DNA of 64,000 nt from Trichinella spiralis (taxonomy: Eukaryota > Nematoda > Enoplea > Trichinellida > Trichinellidae), in contig CM012955.1 in the NCBI GenBank assembly GCA_000181795.3, positions 9,317,228 through 9,381,227 on the forward strand, read 5' to 3'. The first letter of the stretch is position 1, and every line of letters begins with the position of its first letter. The notes beneath the pieces were generated by a model, which saw only the letters and a list, made by a program, of their open reading frames with translations, made no database searches and had not been told where the DNA came from. Below are positions 42,860 to 54,945 of this stretch, piece by piece. The position numbers and the translations under genes are program-made.

Positions 42860-43920
42860 ATTATTACAGTGGTGTTTGGTTTTACAGCAGGAAATTTCAT
42901 TAAATATTGCAAATGATTTTTTATAAGTTGTTTTGTTTAGATAATTTTGCATGTTTTCTTTCCAACAGGCTTCAATCAGTTTCTGTTTGGTTGGAATACA
43001 TTTCACATTACATTCTCATTCATTTCACGAACAATTTGTAGTTAACATGCTGCACTTTACAAAACTTTAATTGCAAATAAAAATTTCTTTTTAACCAGAA
43101 TAAATTATTTTCATCAAAAATTGATGAAAGTGAATGAAAAGCATTAACCGTCGGTCACAAGCGTGACATTGCTGAGCTCATTTCACAAGTACTATCATCG
43201 GCAAAAATTTCAAGAATCTTTTCTTTTCTCAAAACATTTGCAATGAATTATTGAAATTGAGTACTGTTCTAAACGTTGAAATAAATTGGAACTTTCAATT
43301 TTTCACCTGTACTGTCACTTTGGTGAAAAATAATTCCCAATTTGAGCATTATTCCATCACTAATTGAATACTTGTATTGATATAAAGTCAAATTGACACG
43401 TTTCGACTGATTGAATTGCTTTCTAATTGAATTTTATTTCAATTTGTAAAACTGGCAAACTTGATTTTCACGTTACAGTAATCTGCTTGAAAAATTCAAT
43501 TTTTGTCAAATGGCAAATATTTGATCTGATTGCAATATTTTCAGTTGAACAAGAACATTTTGAGAACATCTAGTTGAGTATTGGTAGTTTTCGAGTTTCG
43601 TTTTACAAAGTTCACCTTCTATAATTTGACAGAATAGAAAAACTACTGCTTGTGTGGGTAATTTTCTTCGTTAATAATTGTTATTCGCATTTGGTGAACG
43701 CTGATAAGATTCGGTTATTGGAATTGTCGGTTTGCAAGTTGGAAACAGTCGACCGATCAGTTGAATGAGCAGTCAATTTATGATGGAACGTTGGTGTCGG
43801 TTTGGAATTGGAAAGTTGAAAAATTTTTTAACAAAAAATATCAGAATTTAAAACTTTCCTACTGTAGAATTGGTCTAGTTTGCGAATTTTGGGTGGGAAA
43901 AGTTGCGTCAGTCGAGTGAA
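42860..43920. other. Intergenic, PSMC4 3' UTR and DARS2 upstream region
   Basis: AATAAA at 43076-43081 probably ends PSMC4. The remainder is AT-rich, with base composition rising in G+C only within about 150 bases of the DARS2 start. No gene seen. Confidence 0.5.
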
Positions 43921-45969
43921 ATGTTGCGCAGCGTTTGGTTCAGAAAAGCGGTCGAGTTTGTAGCGTCGACGCGAGGAACGGGGTCGTTCGCGGCCGGCAA
44001 GAAGCTGAACGAGTTCACTTGTCGCACGCACACTTGCGGCGAATTGACGTTGAAGAACGTCGGCGAGCGGGTGACTTTGTGCGGTTGGCTGCAGCGGAAA
44101 CGTTTGGACAAGTTCGTCGTGCTCAGGGACATGTACGGTAGTGTCCAAGCGCTGCTCGAACGCGGTCAGTTCGAACAGTTGCGGTCGGTTCCTTTGGAAA
44201 GTGTGCTCAGGGTCGATGGGACCGTGGTCGCCAGACCGTTGTCCAGCCAGTGGTCGGGCGAGGTCGAGGTGCGAGTCGAGGCGGTGGAATTGTTGAACGC
44301 TTGCCGGTCGCGGTTGCCGGTGTCGGTCGACTCGGCCGCCCAAGACCCCAACGAAATCAACCGACTCCGCTACAGGTATTTGGATTTGCGACGTCGGCAA
44401 ATGAGAGAAAATTTGCATATGCGCTCGAAGTTCGTGTCCGACGTGAGGAGGTTTCTCGAAGATCGGTACGGCTTCGTCGAAGTGGAAACGCCGTCGTTGT
44501 TCTGCCGCACGCCCGGAGGGGCGGCCGAATTTTTAGTTCCCACCAGAGAGGCGGGGAAATTTTTCTGCCTGCCCCAAAGTCCGCAGCAGTTCAAGCAGTT
44601 GCTGATGGTAGCCGGTTTTGACAGGTAAACTGGTCGGCTGAGTTTGGCGAGCGTGAAGTTGCAAAGTTTTTTTTTTTTACATAGGTACTACCAAATTGCC
44701 CGTTGCTACAGAGACGAAGGAAGCAAGTCGGATCGCCAGCCCGAATTTACCCAGATCGACATTGAACTGTCGTTCACCGACGAGCAAGCGGTAATGGCAC
44801 TGATCGAAGCTCTGATTGTCCACTGTTGGCCGGACCAGTTGACCGTCAAGCCCCAGTCGCCGTTTCCCCAAATCAGGTAATGCCTGTCTGTTCTTGTGGA
44901 TAATAATAATTGGACACAGGGACGAAGAGCACGAGTGGATTTTTCAGCTACGCGGACGCGATGCGTTTGTACGGCACGGACAAGCCGGACTGTCGTTTCG
45001 ACTGGCTGCTGCGACCGCTGCCCGACGGCGTAGCGCCCGTTGGCGATACCGTCGGCCATTTTCGGGCGATCGTTTGCCACGATCCTCTGGGCAACGGTTT
45101 GCCGCCCGTCGACGCCGGCGACATTGATCGCCTCCGGCGACACTTGGCTTCGTATTATTCGAAATTGAATTTCGCTTTCGCGATTTTCCACGGCGACGCG
45201 ACACTAGGCCGACGACCATCGTTCGACATCTCGGACCGAGAATGGGACAACATTCGCGCTTGGGCTCGTGGTTTGGAGCCGACGACGTTGGTCGTCGTCG
45301 GTCGGTCGGACAATTTGCATCACTTGCAACGAGGACTCGGTTTGGTTCGCGTCCAATTGGCGAACCTTTACGAAGGTGAAATTAATTTTTCAGTCTCCCT
45401 TCCCCCGCCTATTCATCTTCCTGCGAACTTTCAACGTCACTTTTTCACTTGCAGAAAAGTATGCCGTTGATGTTCGTCGGTCGACGAATTCGTTCCAATT
45501 TTGCTGGGTTGTGCAGTTTCCGTTGTTCGTGGTCGCCGAAGACGGCCGACTTGAGAGCGCCCACCACCCATTTACGGCGCCGGCTATTGGCCAAGAGCAA
45601 CTGTTGTACGAAAATCCGCTGGCCGTGATCGGTCGACACTACGACCTCGTGTTGAACGGCGTCGAATTGGGCGGCGGTTCGATAAGAATCCACCGGCCGG
45701 CCGTCCAACGCCACGTACTCCACCACGTTCTGAAAGAGAACGTCGACCAGATGGAGCACCTGTTGCAAGCGTTGGAGTTCGGCGCGCCACCGCACGGCGG
45801 TTTCGCCATCGGCTTGGACCGTTATTTGGCACTGTTGACCGGCTCGAAGTCGATTCGCGACGTGATCGCGTTTCCCAAATCTCACGAAAGCAGAGATCCG
45901 ATGACCGGAGCGCCCACTGCCGTCCCGGACGACGTACTCGGCCGTTATCACGTTCGAATCGTGGAATGA
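43921..45969 (+). CDS. DARS2: Mitochondrial aspartyl-tRNA synthetase
   Basis: Four exons: 43921-44624, 44685-44876, 44948-45375 and 45455-45969; phases match, 612 residues. Start chosen at the first ATG; the basic, Ser/Arg-containing N-terminus ([19 protein letters not shown]) fits a mitochondrial import signal. An OB-fold anticodon domain follows (about 35-150), then class II motif 1 ([12 protein letters not shown]), [13 protein letters not shown], motif 2 ([19 protein letters not shown]), the bacterial-type insertion domain (about 300-430, HHPFTAP at its end) and motif 3 ([20 protein letters not shown]). It charges mitochondrial tRNA-Asp. The coding exons are markedly GC-rich, unlike neighbouring genes, whereas the introns are less so. 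The third exon's acceptor was chosen to restore [11 protein letters not shown]. Confidence 0.95.
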
Positions 45970-47857
45970 AAACAACCAACGATCGTTGTGATCGTGTATG
46001 CATTTCGCCGTTGCCGATTGTATGCAAATTTTCCATCCACGTCTATCACGTTTGCGCCTGATCTGCACTGAACTCGAAGGAGTAAATTTTTCTTCGACCT
46101 TGGTGAAGTGAAAAAGAAAGAAATAATGGACATATTTTCACAAGTGGCGTTTGTGTTCAAGTGAAATTTCAAATTTTCAATTGTCCATTTTTCGGTTGTC
46201 TTGTTACTTGGTAGTCGAATGTAATGTAATACAAAAATGGGCCAAGTAGAAAAGAAAAAAAAAACTGAACCATATATATTAAAATTACAATCGATTGAAA
46301 ATTTTGTTTTTATTTAAAAAATGATTCACAATCAATTCAAATTGAAATTATGAAAAAAAGGTGAAAAAAAATCAACAAAACGAAGAAAATTTATTCTATG
46401 CAAAGCAATTTCTACGATTGTTTTTCTCACTTGACGAACGAATGTCGAATAGGGAAACAAAAGAAGAAGAAGAAGAAGAAAAAAAAACAATTTTTAAAAC
46501 GTATCACTGTGTACAGTACGACCAACGTTGGTGCCGTTGTCGCCTGTTTTTTTTTATCTTTTTGAAATTTAACTTTACACGTCCGCAAACAAAACTGCCC
46601 AATTTTCTTCTCACTCGCAGTGACGTCGTCGAATTGTCGTCATTTTCATTTCAAATTATTATTCACATTATCAAGAAGATTTATGAAAAAAAAAATATTT
46701 TTTTTTAAGATGCAAATGATAAATAATTATCATTTCAATAAAATGATAGTGAAAAAGGAAACGTTACTTCCTTACTGTCTTGGTCGCTGTTTTGTCGATC
46801 AAGTACTAGATTTCGAACTTGACCGACCCAACGATGCACAAATTGACAACCCAAGCAGCGATACCCGTCGGACGCGTCCGCTACCCCAACAAGTTGCGAT
46901 AAAACTCCTATTTAAAGTTGAGACAATTTTCAAATTTATGCAAATAATTTGTCAATTTTGAACTGTTTTGAAAAATTTTTTACAAAAATAAAAAAATTTT
47001 CAATACATTTTTCCAATTTGAAAATTTCACCAATTTCGTGCGAAAAGTATGTCAGTTTTTGAAAACCGGTTTTTATTCAATGCAATGACAAAACGAAAAT
47101 TATTTTTCAACTTCACCAATAATAATAATAATAATAATAGGGCAATTTATTTAGTTTTTTTCTTTTTGTAATTTTTATTTTTGTAGGCTTGATTAGCTAA
47201 GAACAATTTGCATGGCAAAATGAATGAATGAATGTCTTTTTGTTTGTCACGATGTCTATTGAAATAAATAAAAGTAGAAACCAAAAAATGAACATTATTT
47301 AAATAACAAATCAAAACAAACATGTATTTTTTGTATACTGTGAAGTTTTCATTTTCAAACTACAGTAAAACTTCATTTTTGAAAAATTTCTTCAGCGGCA
47401 GTGGTTGAAGCCGATGTTTTTTCGGCATCATTTTGAAAAATTTAATAATCTCTTTTAATAACACCAAACAATATATATATATTTTCTTTTAATGAAACTT
47501 TTTTTCATTTTTAATATTAAACATTTCTAACGTTTTGATTGAACGTTTGAAGTTTTTTCCGAGAAAAAAATACTCTTGTTCAAATAATGTAATGTAAAAT
47601 TTATTTTTTTCTCATTTACGAAGATTCAACGTTGCATACGCAAATTAGACAAACATTAGTTTAGAGCGCTTAAACAGGTGAAAATTTGTCCAAATTTCAC
47701 GGGCGAGAATTGAAAATCAAAACTGATAACAGCGAAATTACGAGCTCAACTAAAAGCAACAAGTCTTATAATAAGGCTTGTCAAACAAATGGTAGTCGCC
47801 GGGAGAGTGGTGGCTGTCCTAGAAACCTGAAATGGATATCTTATCAAGGAGAAAGAA
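45970..47857. other. Intergenic, no supported gene
   Basis: DARS2 3' flank and AT-rich filler. It contains a (GAA)n tract near 46463-46482 and an (AAT)n tract near 47121-47140. Open frames between 46361 and 46961 are dominated by Lys/Phe/Ile low-complexity runs and are not credible genes. Confidence 0.5.
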
Positions 47858-48466
47858 TTACGATTCGGACGGGGAATAAATTTCAATATCCAATTCACGA
47901 TTCTTTTCATCATCTCCACAATCTTTAAACATTACTACATGCACGATTGAATTTTTTTTCAAAGGTTTGGTCTGGTGCTGAACAAAAATGCGAGCAGTTT
48001 CATGTAAATATTTGATCGCTAAGTAATCTGCAGCCTAGAAATTTTCAAATAAATACAAACAATATTCATAATCATTTTACATGATCAACATGCATGGCTC
48101 ACTGGCTGAAAACTCAATATCCCAATCACTGATGGAACATTTTGTCTGAAAATTCGGATATGCGTCGTTTTTGTGATACTCACAATAGGCAATAATCTAT
48201 TCAAAGAAAATATCAGCGCTCGGATGACACGCGACAATAATTACTTTTCTCAAAGTTTCCGAATCAACAAACAGGAACGGAATTGGTTCTAGATCGTGTC
48301 GATTTTCGTCATAATGTTAAATTTATTTAAAATAAAATTTTAATATATCAATATCAATAATCACAATCTTCAAACATTGTTTTCACTGTTTGTGACATTT
48401 TGATCACTTTAATAAAGACTTCAATTGTTTCCCCTCATTAGACGTAACCTTCACGAACGGAGACAT
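47858..48466 (-). pseudogene. SKP1-like (skr-type) pseudogene
   Basis: Read on the minus strand from an ATG at 48466, SKP1 landmarks occur in order but in different frames. They are SPFVKVTSNEG, then after a one-base shift TIEVFIKVIKMSQTVKTMFE; then EPIPFLFVDSETLRK; then a 50-nt intron-like gap (GTAATT...TTTGAATAG) and IIAYCEYHKND; then ISDWDIEF; and, after a second gap, AADYLAIKYLHETARIFVQH. These match the SKP1 BTB/POZ fold up to the hydrophobic helix before the F-box-binding tail. The segment between TMFEDC and DENRHD has stops and no splice acceptor, the second gap does not join in phase, and the usual SKP1 C-terminal WCEEK-type tail is absent. Intact SKP1 bridges cullin-1 and F-box proteins; this copy should be dead. 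Nematodes often carry expanded skr families. Confidence 0.7.
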
Positions 48467-49619
48467 TATTTACAATTTTACATATCTGAAATATATTTCA
48501 AGAAATAAATTAAAAATTTTTTTTAAATAAATGCTATCCAACAAGATCAATAAAATTTACAGTACACACTAAAAAACAATCAAGATGCCGAAAAAGTAAA
48601 AAAATATCAACATCTATTTGTATTTTATAAAATTGCATTTCATTTTTTGTAAAGTTATTTTTTTACTTTACAAATCTGATTAAATTAATATGAACAACAA
48701 GGTTGACAAATCCCTGACTGAAGAAACTCACACAAAAACGACACTAGAGCAACTGCAGTTATCATAATATTATTCATTGAAATTAACATTTTCCAGTAAA
48801 AAAAATGAAATTTCTAAAATAGGACGCATTCATGCACATATCATTGTCCATACTTGTACTGTAATGTTGCCTTAATTTTAAATGCTTTCTTTGTTCAAAT
48901 TTCATACCGCTTGAATTAGGCATTAAATCATTGAAAATTTTTGTTTTAAATTGTTTTAATTTATATTTAATATATAAATCTTAAAATTATACTAACGTAC
49001 GTTTATAAAAATTGCAACAGAAAAAGACAAACAAATGCCGGGACAGAAATTTAACCTGATTGTCATTATTCTACAAAAAGAGCGTAGTTAAGCTTGTTTA
49101 CCTATTAGTGATGAATTTTTCAATGCACCGAAAGATCACTGTGCGCAATCTATCAAGATTTTGAATTCTTACCAAATTTTCAATATTACTTTTGTGTTTA
49201 TTTTTTTGACAAAAACGATGTTTTCTATTTTAGGTTTAATTAAAGGTTTCATGGCCTTTTGCTAAAGGTCATGTAAAATTTTCACTCAGTGTGAAATGAT
49301 TTTTAATTATTTGCATGTTTTATTATTATTATTGCAATTATATATTTGCAGTTTACTTGTTAAATATGGTAAATAGCATGATGTTGTTTTAAAACTCCAT
49401 TTTTATATTGCCATTTTCCTTTAAACGTTACTTTTGGTTGACGTTAAATTTAGTCTTTTATTAAATTGAAACAATCGTTTCATTTTATTTTGTTTTAGAA
49501 ATTCATTTGCGAAACGTTTATTAAGAAATGCAAATTGTGGTTTCCAAGCACTAGAGAAGCAGATTCAAGATTTTGGAGTATTGCAAACAGTTATTCTTTA
49601 ACAAAGTAGTGTATTAAAA
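48467..49619. other. Intergenic, no supported gene
   Basis: AT-rich sequence between the SKP1 relic and CNOT2. No gene, RNA or repeat recognised. Confidence 0.5.
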
Positions 49620-51274
49620 ATGAATTCACCTCCGTTGGAAAACTCTGAAACGTCTTCTGAAGCACCCTCTGACTACCGAAACAGCAATACAGAATCAGAT
49701 GTGGAAAAGGAAATGGATGAATCGTTAGCCATTAATCAGATCGATTTCCGAATTTATGAAGATATTCCTACACTTCCATCAGTAATCGATAGCAATCTTA
49801 ATAAAGTAACAGTCAATTATTAGTGCGCAATGTTTTGTAAATTAAAAACAAGCGTTGCATTTATGTTATGCCACTAACATTTATAATATAGTTTAAAATT
49901 TTTAGTAAATACCAACGAGTAGATTTTTATTATTCTTTTTATTTTAAGAATTTGATTTATGCAATTTTCTTATTATAATTGTTCATATTTATGCATCTTT
50001 TTTATTTAAAAATATGGTATCTTATTTAAGGAAGAGAAAGATTGTCATCAATTGAATTCTTCACAAATGGAAGAACAGCCAGCGGGAACCTCATCTGAAG
50101 GCAATTTTCAAGGAGATCAAACATTTGTAAAGAAAATTAATAATGATCATGAATGTCCGTCAACAGGACGAACTGATTCAGACGGTATGTAAAAAAGAAA
50201 CAAAAGAATTCGCTTATGAAAATGATTTTGTTTTCAGTTTCGGCTGATAATTCACGTACAAATTGCGGCCAATTTGACATGAAGACTCTGGCAACTTTAT
50301 TAAAGTCTCTTCGCAAAGCTGACCCTTTTTTGCAATCGCTATTTGTAGGATATGATGTTACAAAGCTCGACAGTAATCTCGTTTATATAAAGTAGGTGTA
50401 TGAAAATTTCTTAAATCAATAATTATGTTGTATGGTTGTTGAACAATTATTTGAAACGCGTTGCGCAATTAGATTTGCACATTTCAACACTAATTTTTTA
50501 TGTTTATTAATAATATTTTTTTCAGTGCAGTATTTTTGAAAAATAGCATTGCACTTTTTATATTCTATCATTAATGCCTAAATGTGTGATGAATTATTTG
50601 ACGATTTAATAATTTGATTATATTTCCCTCGAAATGGAATAGTATTAAAAATTACTTATTATTTTAGTGGCAAATTACGTTCGCTGCCAATTGCTCCTTT
50701 ACCATTGCGTGGTGGGGACATACAAATTCCACAGGAATATTTGATCTCATCACAAGTCAATAGCCGATTGCCTTCGTTAAATATGAGCAGATACAACGAA
50801 GATTTGTTATTTTATATGTTTTATACTTTTCTTGGCGACACCCTTCAAATGTCAGCAGCGGCAGAGTTGTAAGTTTATGAATTGTTTACATAGGGTTTTT
50901 CCTGTTTTTTATTGCTTAAATTATTATAAATAAGGCCTGATATTTTGCAAAACGTATTCAAAGTTTAATCGTATTCTTACAATTGTAGATTCCGACGAAA
51001 TTGGCGATATCACTTGTATATGCAGAGATGGTTGTTTCCAGAATCTACAGTGTTTTCTGTCCGTGATTCACAACGAATAGAGCAGGGAACTTGTTTAATT
51101 TTTGAGCCGTTGGAATGGAGAAAAGTAATCGAATGAAAAGTTTTATTATTATTATTATTATTATTAATGCAATTTTGCACTTTCATTTATGACGCATAGA
51201 TTCAGAAACGTATGGAATTAATTCACCTGAACGAAGAAACGCAATTGCAAACACTGGTCATGGATTATCAGTGA
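49620..51274 (+). CDS. CNOT2: CCR4-NOT complex subunit CNOT2
   Basis: Six exons: 49620-49805, 50031-50184, 50238-50391, 50668-50868, 50989-51124 and 51200-51274; phases match, 301 residues. The N-terminal 115 residues are acidic/Ser-rich and unlike other CNOT2 proteins. The conserved part begins with the short CNOT1-binding segment (LATLLKSLRKADPFLQSLFV) and ends in the NOT box (about 170-290): PQEYLISSQVNSRL, RYNEDLLFYMFYTFLGDTLQ, AAELFRRNWRYH and EPLEWRK. The RYxEDLLFY...GD and NWRYH phrases fit CNOT2 rather than CNOT3. It stabilises the deadenylase complex that shortens mRNA poly(A) tails. It is much shorter than vertebrate CNOT2 (about 540); upstream exons are possible but none was found. 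Confidence 0.9.
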
Positions 51275-51751
51275 AAAAAAGCCTATATATTTTTCTTTGT
51301 TCATTCTCATTATATCTACTAAACGCAAATTATAAAATTCCAAAGTTTACTGCTTCTGTTTATTTTATCTGAAGTTGGCAATGAATTACTGCCACCGATA
51401 GTGCTGCTTAACGCCGATCCAAGAAAGCTTTATTGGCTGTGTTGTTTTACTGGATATTTATTGCATGTGTTTTATTTAGTTGACAGAATTTGTATGTTCG
51501 TGCGAAATAATTTTCAACTATATTCAAAAGTGAGCAGCAATAAATATTGAATTCTGTTGTCTGGCGACCAAAAGAAATGAATCGACACAAGCGACATGGA
51601 TAATAATAGATAAAGTTATTGCAATTGTGCATGATCATCATCATCAATTTATGAGGTAAGGGGAAAATATTCATGGAAAGATGTCAAAAGAGCACGAAGC
51701 GGGTGTTGTCGAATATTTTATTTTCCAAATTCAGGGACAAGTCGAGTCCAC

Positions 51752-52930
51752 TCAGCGAGCGACAGTGGATTTGAGTAGGCGCTTCTGCGTGGGGGTTTTG
51801 CACGTGGAATAATCCAATGGTTTGTTGTTGATGAGGTACTGGTCGAGCAGGGAATCCGTATCACTTGACGATTTTCCCACGGAAACCCCTTCGTCGTGTT
51901 CGTCGGAATTGCATTCGTCCGGCTTTTTCCCGGATTCCAGTCGTTGACGCTGTCCCAGACGTTCTCGGAGTTCGGCCAGCTCACGACCAAGCTGTCTGGC
52001 TTCTTCCCTTATGCGACTGTTTTCCCGTTCCAATTCCTTAACTCGGCGGTAGCGGGCTTCGAAAAGGGCGCGTCGATTTGCTCTGCATCGTTTCGCGGCT
52101 TCGTTGTTCCGTCGGCGTCGTTCCAAATAGCGTTCAGTACCGTCGTCGGTGGACGATTGGGAAAATGGCGACGCCCCGGTCACCGGGTCCAGTGATGTTG
52201 GAGAAAGCGAATCGACGGACGACGAACAACCGGTGCTCGCTTCGGTGGATCGTCGTTGGCGTTCGACCGACGGTTTTGGACCTGGATCTTCGGTAGTACT
52301 GTCGGCCGTTTCGGTTGGCTTTGGTGGGGCGGGTGGATTTTTTGAAACATGTCCAACGTCCACTGAGCAGGTCGACTTTTTCACTGCATCTTGTTGTTGT
52401 TGTTGTTGTTGTTGTTGCTTTTGTTGCTTTTCGAGCAGCTTGTATCGAAGACATTGTTTGCCGTCCAAAAACGACGCTCCCATCACTAGTGCAGCAGCGG
52501 CAGTAGTGGCGGGATTGGATAAATTGAATGGAGCAGCAGCCGGTGTTCCAGGTAGCCAATTCCAACCGTACGGTGTCAACGACGGGGTCTGCGTCAAAGC
52601 ACCGGCATCCAGTGTAAACGGCCCCACCCTCGCCAACGGTGTATGGACCGGTGGAGATATGGCGCAATTCAGAGCCGAGTTGGGAATCAGCTTGCGTATA
52701 GCTTCCAGTTCACTTTTCAACATCTCGTTTTCTTTACTCAGAGCTGTCAGACGAGATTCGGTTGCCAAATCATTCAGACGACGACGTTCACGGGAACGAC
52801 GAGCCGCTTCGTTATTTCGACGCCTTTTCTCCCAATAACGATCATCATAAAGCTTCTCCTCGTGCGTCTGGTCGTCCGAATTGATCATGCACGTCTTTGA
52901 TCTCTCCTTGTTGTCTGGGAAATCTGTCAT
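51752..52930 (-). CDS. Transcription factor with two bZIP domains (CES-2/PAR-like)
   Basis: One unspliced frame of 392 residues from the first in-frame ATG (52930). The first bZIP (about 29-83) has the basic region [20 protein letters not shown] followed by leucine-type heptads ([14 protein letters not shown]). The second (about 266-329) has [20 protein letters not shown] and a longer zipper ([17 protein letters not shown]). Both basic regions carry the N-N-E-A-A-K/R-R-S/C-R core of the PAR/E4BP4/CES-2 group. Between them lie Pro/Ala-rich and Gln-rich segments (a CAA run) and Ser-rich sequence. Two DNA-binding bZIPs in one chain is unusual; the similarity of the two suggests internal duplication. 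Likely a nuclear regulator; targets unknown. Coding sequence is GC-richer than its surroundings. A splice acceptor lies 36 bases upstream of the ATG, with a short out-of-frame ATG between. Confidence 0.88.
   Translation of the reverse strand: MTDFPDNKERSKTCMINSDDQTHEEKLYDDRYWEKRRRNNEAARRSRERRRLNDLATESRLTALSKENEMLKSELEAIRKLIPNSALNCAISPPVHTPLARVGPFTLDAGALTQTPSLTPYGWNWLPGTPAAAPFNLSNPATTAAAALVMGASFLDGKQCLRYKLLEKQQKQQQQQQQQQDAVKKSTCSVDVGHVSKNPPAPPKPTETADSTTEDPGPKPSVERQRRSTEASTGCSSSVDSLSPTSLDPVTGASPFSQSSTDDGTERYLERRRRNNEAAKRCRANRRALFEARYRRVKELERENSRIREEARQLGRELAELRERLGQRQRLESGKKPDECNSDEHDEGVSVGKSSSDTDSLLDQYLINNKPLDYSTCKTPTQKRLLKSTVAR
52391..52417 (+). repeat. (TTG)n run encoding poly-Gln in the bZIP gene
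   Basis: About nine TTG units on the plus strand, read as CAA glutamine codons on the minus strand, in the linker between the two bZIP domains. Length polymorphism would change the glutamine tract without shifting frame. Confidence 0.92.
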
Positions 52931-53049
52931 TTTGCGGCTTACTGGCTTCGCAGGTTTTTCATTTCTAAACAAAATATGAACAATTTAAGAATTAAAGTCG
53001 AAAAACATAACCATTTCGACAATGGTAAGTAAAACGGTCAAAGTCGAAC

Positions 53050-53300
53050 GGGGCAATGGGAGAAAAAGGAAAGATTTAGAATTTTCCACACTTGGAACAG
53101 GAAAATTGAGATCCGGCTAGAGCATGCATTTCCTCTCCAACTGTGAAACGCGGTGATTCCAAATGAAAATGCCCGGCTAAGGAAATGAAGCGAAACAACA
53201 AGAGCTGGACCTGTTGCAGTGGCCGAATTTTGGAAAGCTGCAGGCGATAATGAAAATGCAGGTCGTTCCTAGTGCGGCAAATATTCAAACTGTTCACAAA
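53050..53300 (-). other. Probable 5' leader of the bZIP gene
   Basis: A GC-richer block about 120-370 bases upstream of the bZIP start, in AT-rich surroundings. No good start leads into the bZIP frame from here, but an acceptor exists just before that frame, so a noncoding first exon is the simplest reading. Confidence 0.3.
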
Positions 53301-54945
53301 TCATTTATTAAAATTTATCAGTTATTTTTCACATCTTTCTCTTGAAGATTTATTTGTTTTTTTTTTTCAATTCAATGCAATAATTTTTTTTTCTTTTTTA
53401 TTCTTTTCAATTGATCATATTTTTGTCATTCGTCTATCACCACTACTACTAAACCAATCAATAATCGAATTGAAAAGATAAAAATAGCAGCAGCAGATGT
53501 TTGATTTGTGATTTGAGAAAAGCAAAACATTTGACAATATTACAACTTCATTCAGCTTTTTCTCTCTTTTCAAAGTATTATCAGTTTTTGAAACAACAAT
53601 TTTATATTCAAATTATTTAAAAAAAATAAAAAAGAATTCAAATTCACAACACTAAATGACACTCCCATTACTTTTTGGTCTCATGCCAAAAGTTTTCGAA
53701 TCACAAACGACCGTAGATTATATCAACCCAATGGTAGCCTTGAGCAGAAAGTTTAACAACATAAAAGTTGATTATTATTTATGCAGTGCAATATTTCTAT
53801 AAATAAATGAATACAACAATAACAAATTGTCGGTTGTTATTTTTCAGTCTAATTTCCAAACTTTACCTGTAATATATTATTATTAAATCGAACAGCTTTT
53901 TTCACATGAAATGAGTATTTTTCATTTCCGCCGTTTTTTGTATTGTTTGCTTACGATGCACTAATTGTGCAATGTGAAATATTCCAAAATAGTTATGCAA
54001 CTGACGTACACACAATCTGATGATAATAATATTTCATATCAATGATCTCATTTTAATACTTCTATGTGTTTTAATAATAAAATTTTCAAGTAAAGTTTCT
54101 CTTTTTGAATTATCATATTGTTTTATTTATAAATTTTTCTTTATACAATGGGAATAATTGCTCAAAGCAAGATGAATGTGATAAATTAAAAGCATGAAAG
54201 TTTTTATTAAAATTTTACCTGTACATTCCTTTGTAGAGCAATTATACTGTAAAAACTTCAATATTGTCAAAAGTTCTTTCTATTTTTAAGACTTAATAAT
54301 AAACATAAATTATAAACTGAATAATAATATTGTTGTTGTTGTTGTTGTTATTTTAAAAACGTTTTATTAAATTTTAATGAATAAAATTATAATAACTAAC
54401 TTGAAAATGTTCAAAAGTGAAGAATATCCAATAAAGAATATGGCATTTTCGAATCATTTTATAATCCAAAAGTAGCGCGCTGCTTGGAAAGTTATCGTTG
54501 AATTTATTGCAATGAATGAATTTATTTTTAATATTTGTCAATTTTTAATCGAATTAATTGTCATTTTGCCGAATAAGTTGTGAATGAAAATCTCCAATAA
54601 AGACAAGATCGAATAGTTCTACCTACCATCATCTTCAAATAAACAGTGACGGCCTAGATTGGTGCAACATGTTTTCTTTTGAAATACAAATTTATAAAAC
54701 TGTGAGAAAATAAATTGCCTGGCCATATGGACATTTTGTATTCTTTATTGTTTTACTTTGTCCTATTTTATATGAATATGATTTATACTTTCAAAATGAT
54801 CTACCTGATCAATAATATTCTTCAAATTGTTGAAATTGGTTTAGAATGAAAGAAAAAAAAAATTAAACCAAAAGTACATACCTCAGTTTTAGTGGATGAG
54901 ATGAAATTTGTTCTTGTTTTGAATGAACAACAAAAAGAGATTTCA
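53301..54945. other. Intergenic, no supported gene
   Basis: AT-rich with a (TTG)n tract near 54330-54350. No coding-like frame recognised. Confidence 0.5.

Noticed and set aside
43903-43920. Earlier start of DARS2 at 43903
   Set aside because: The codon there is TTG; the first ATG in frame is 43921 and gives a good import signal.
44877-44947. Acceptor at about 44920 for DARS2 exon 3
   Set aside because: It would shift the frame and lose the conserved [14 protein letters not shown] segment; the TTTTTCAG ending at 44947 restores it.
43828-46172. Several long open frames antisense or in other frames across DARS2
   Set aside because: They are shadows caused by the high GC content of the true gene; they carry no domains and run across its motifs.
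46361-46961. Two overlapping plus-strand frames downstream of DARS2
   Set aside because: Composed of Lys/Glu/Phe/Ile low-complexity sequence expected from AT-rich DNA with a (GAA)n run; no splice or start context.
47686-47928. Plus-strand frame of 80 codons
   Set aside because: It lies opposite the SKP1-like relic and starts at TTG; no independent support.
52134-52838. Long plus- and minus-strand frames overlapping the bZIP gene
   Set aside because: They are Cys-, Thr- or Gln-repeat shadows of the bZIP coding frame.
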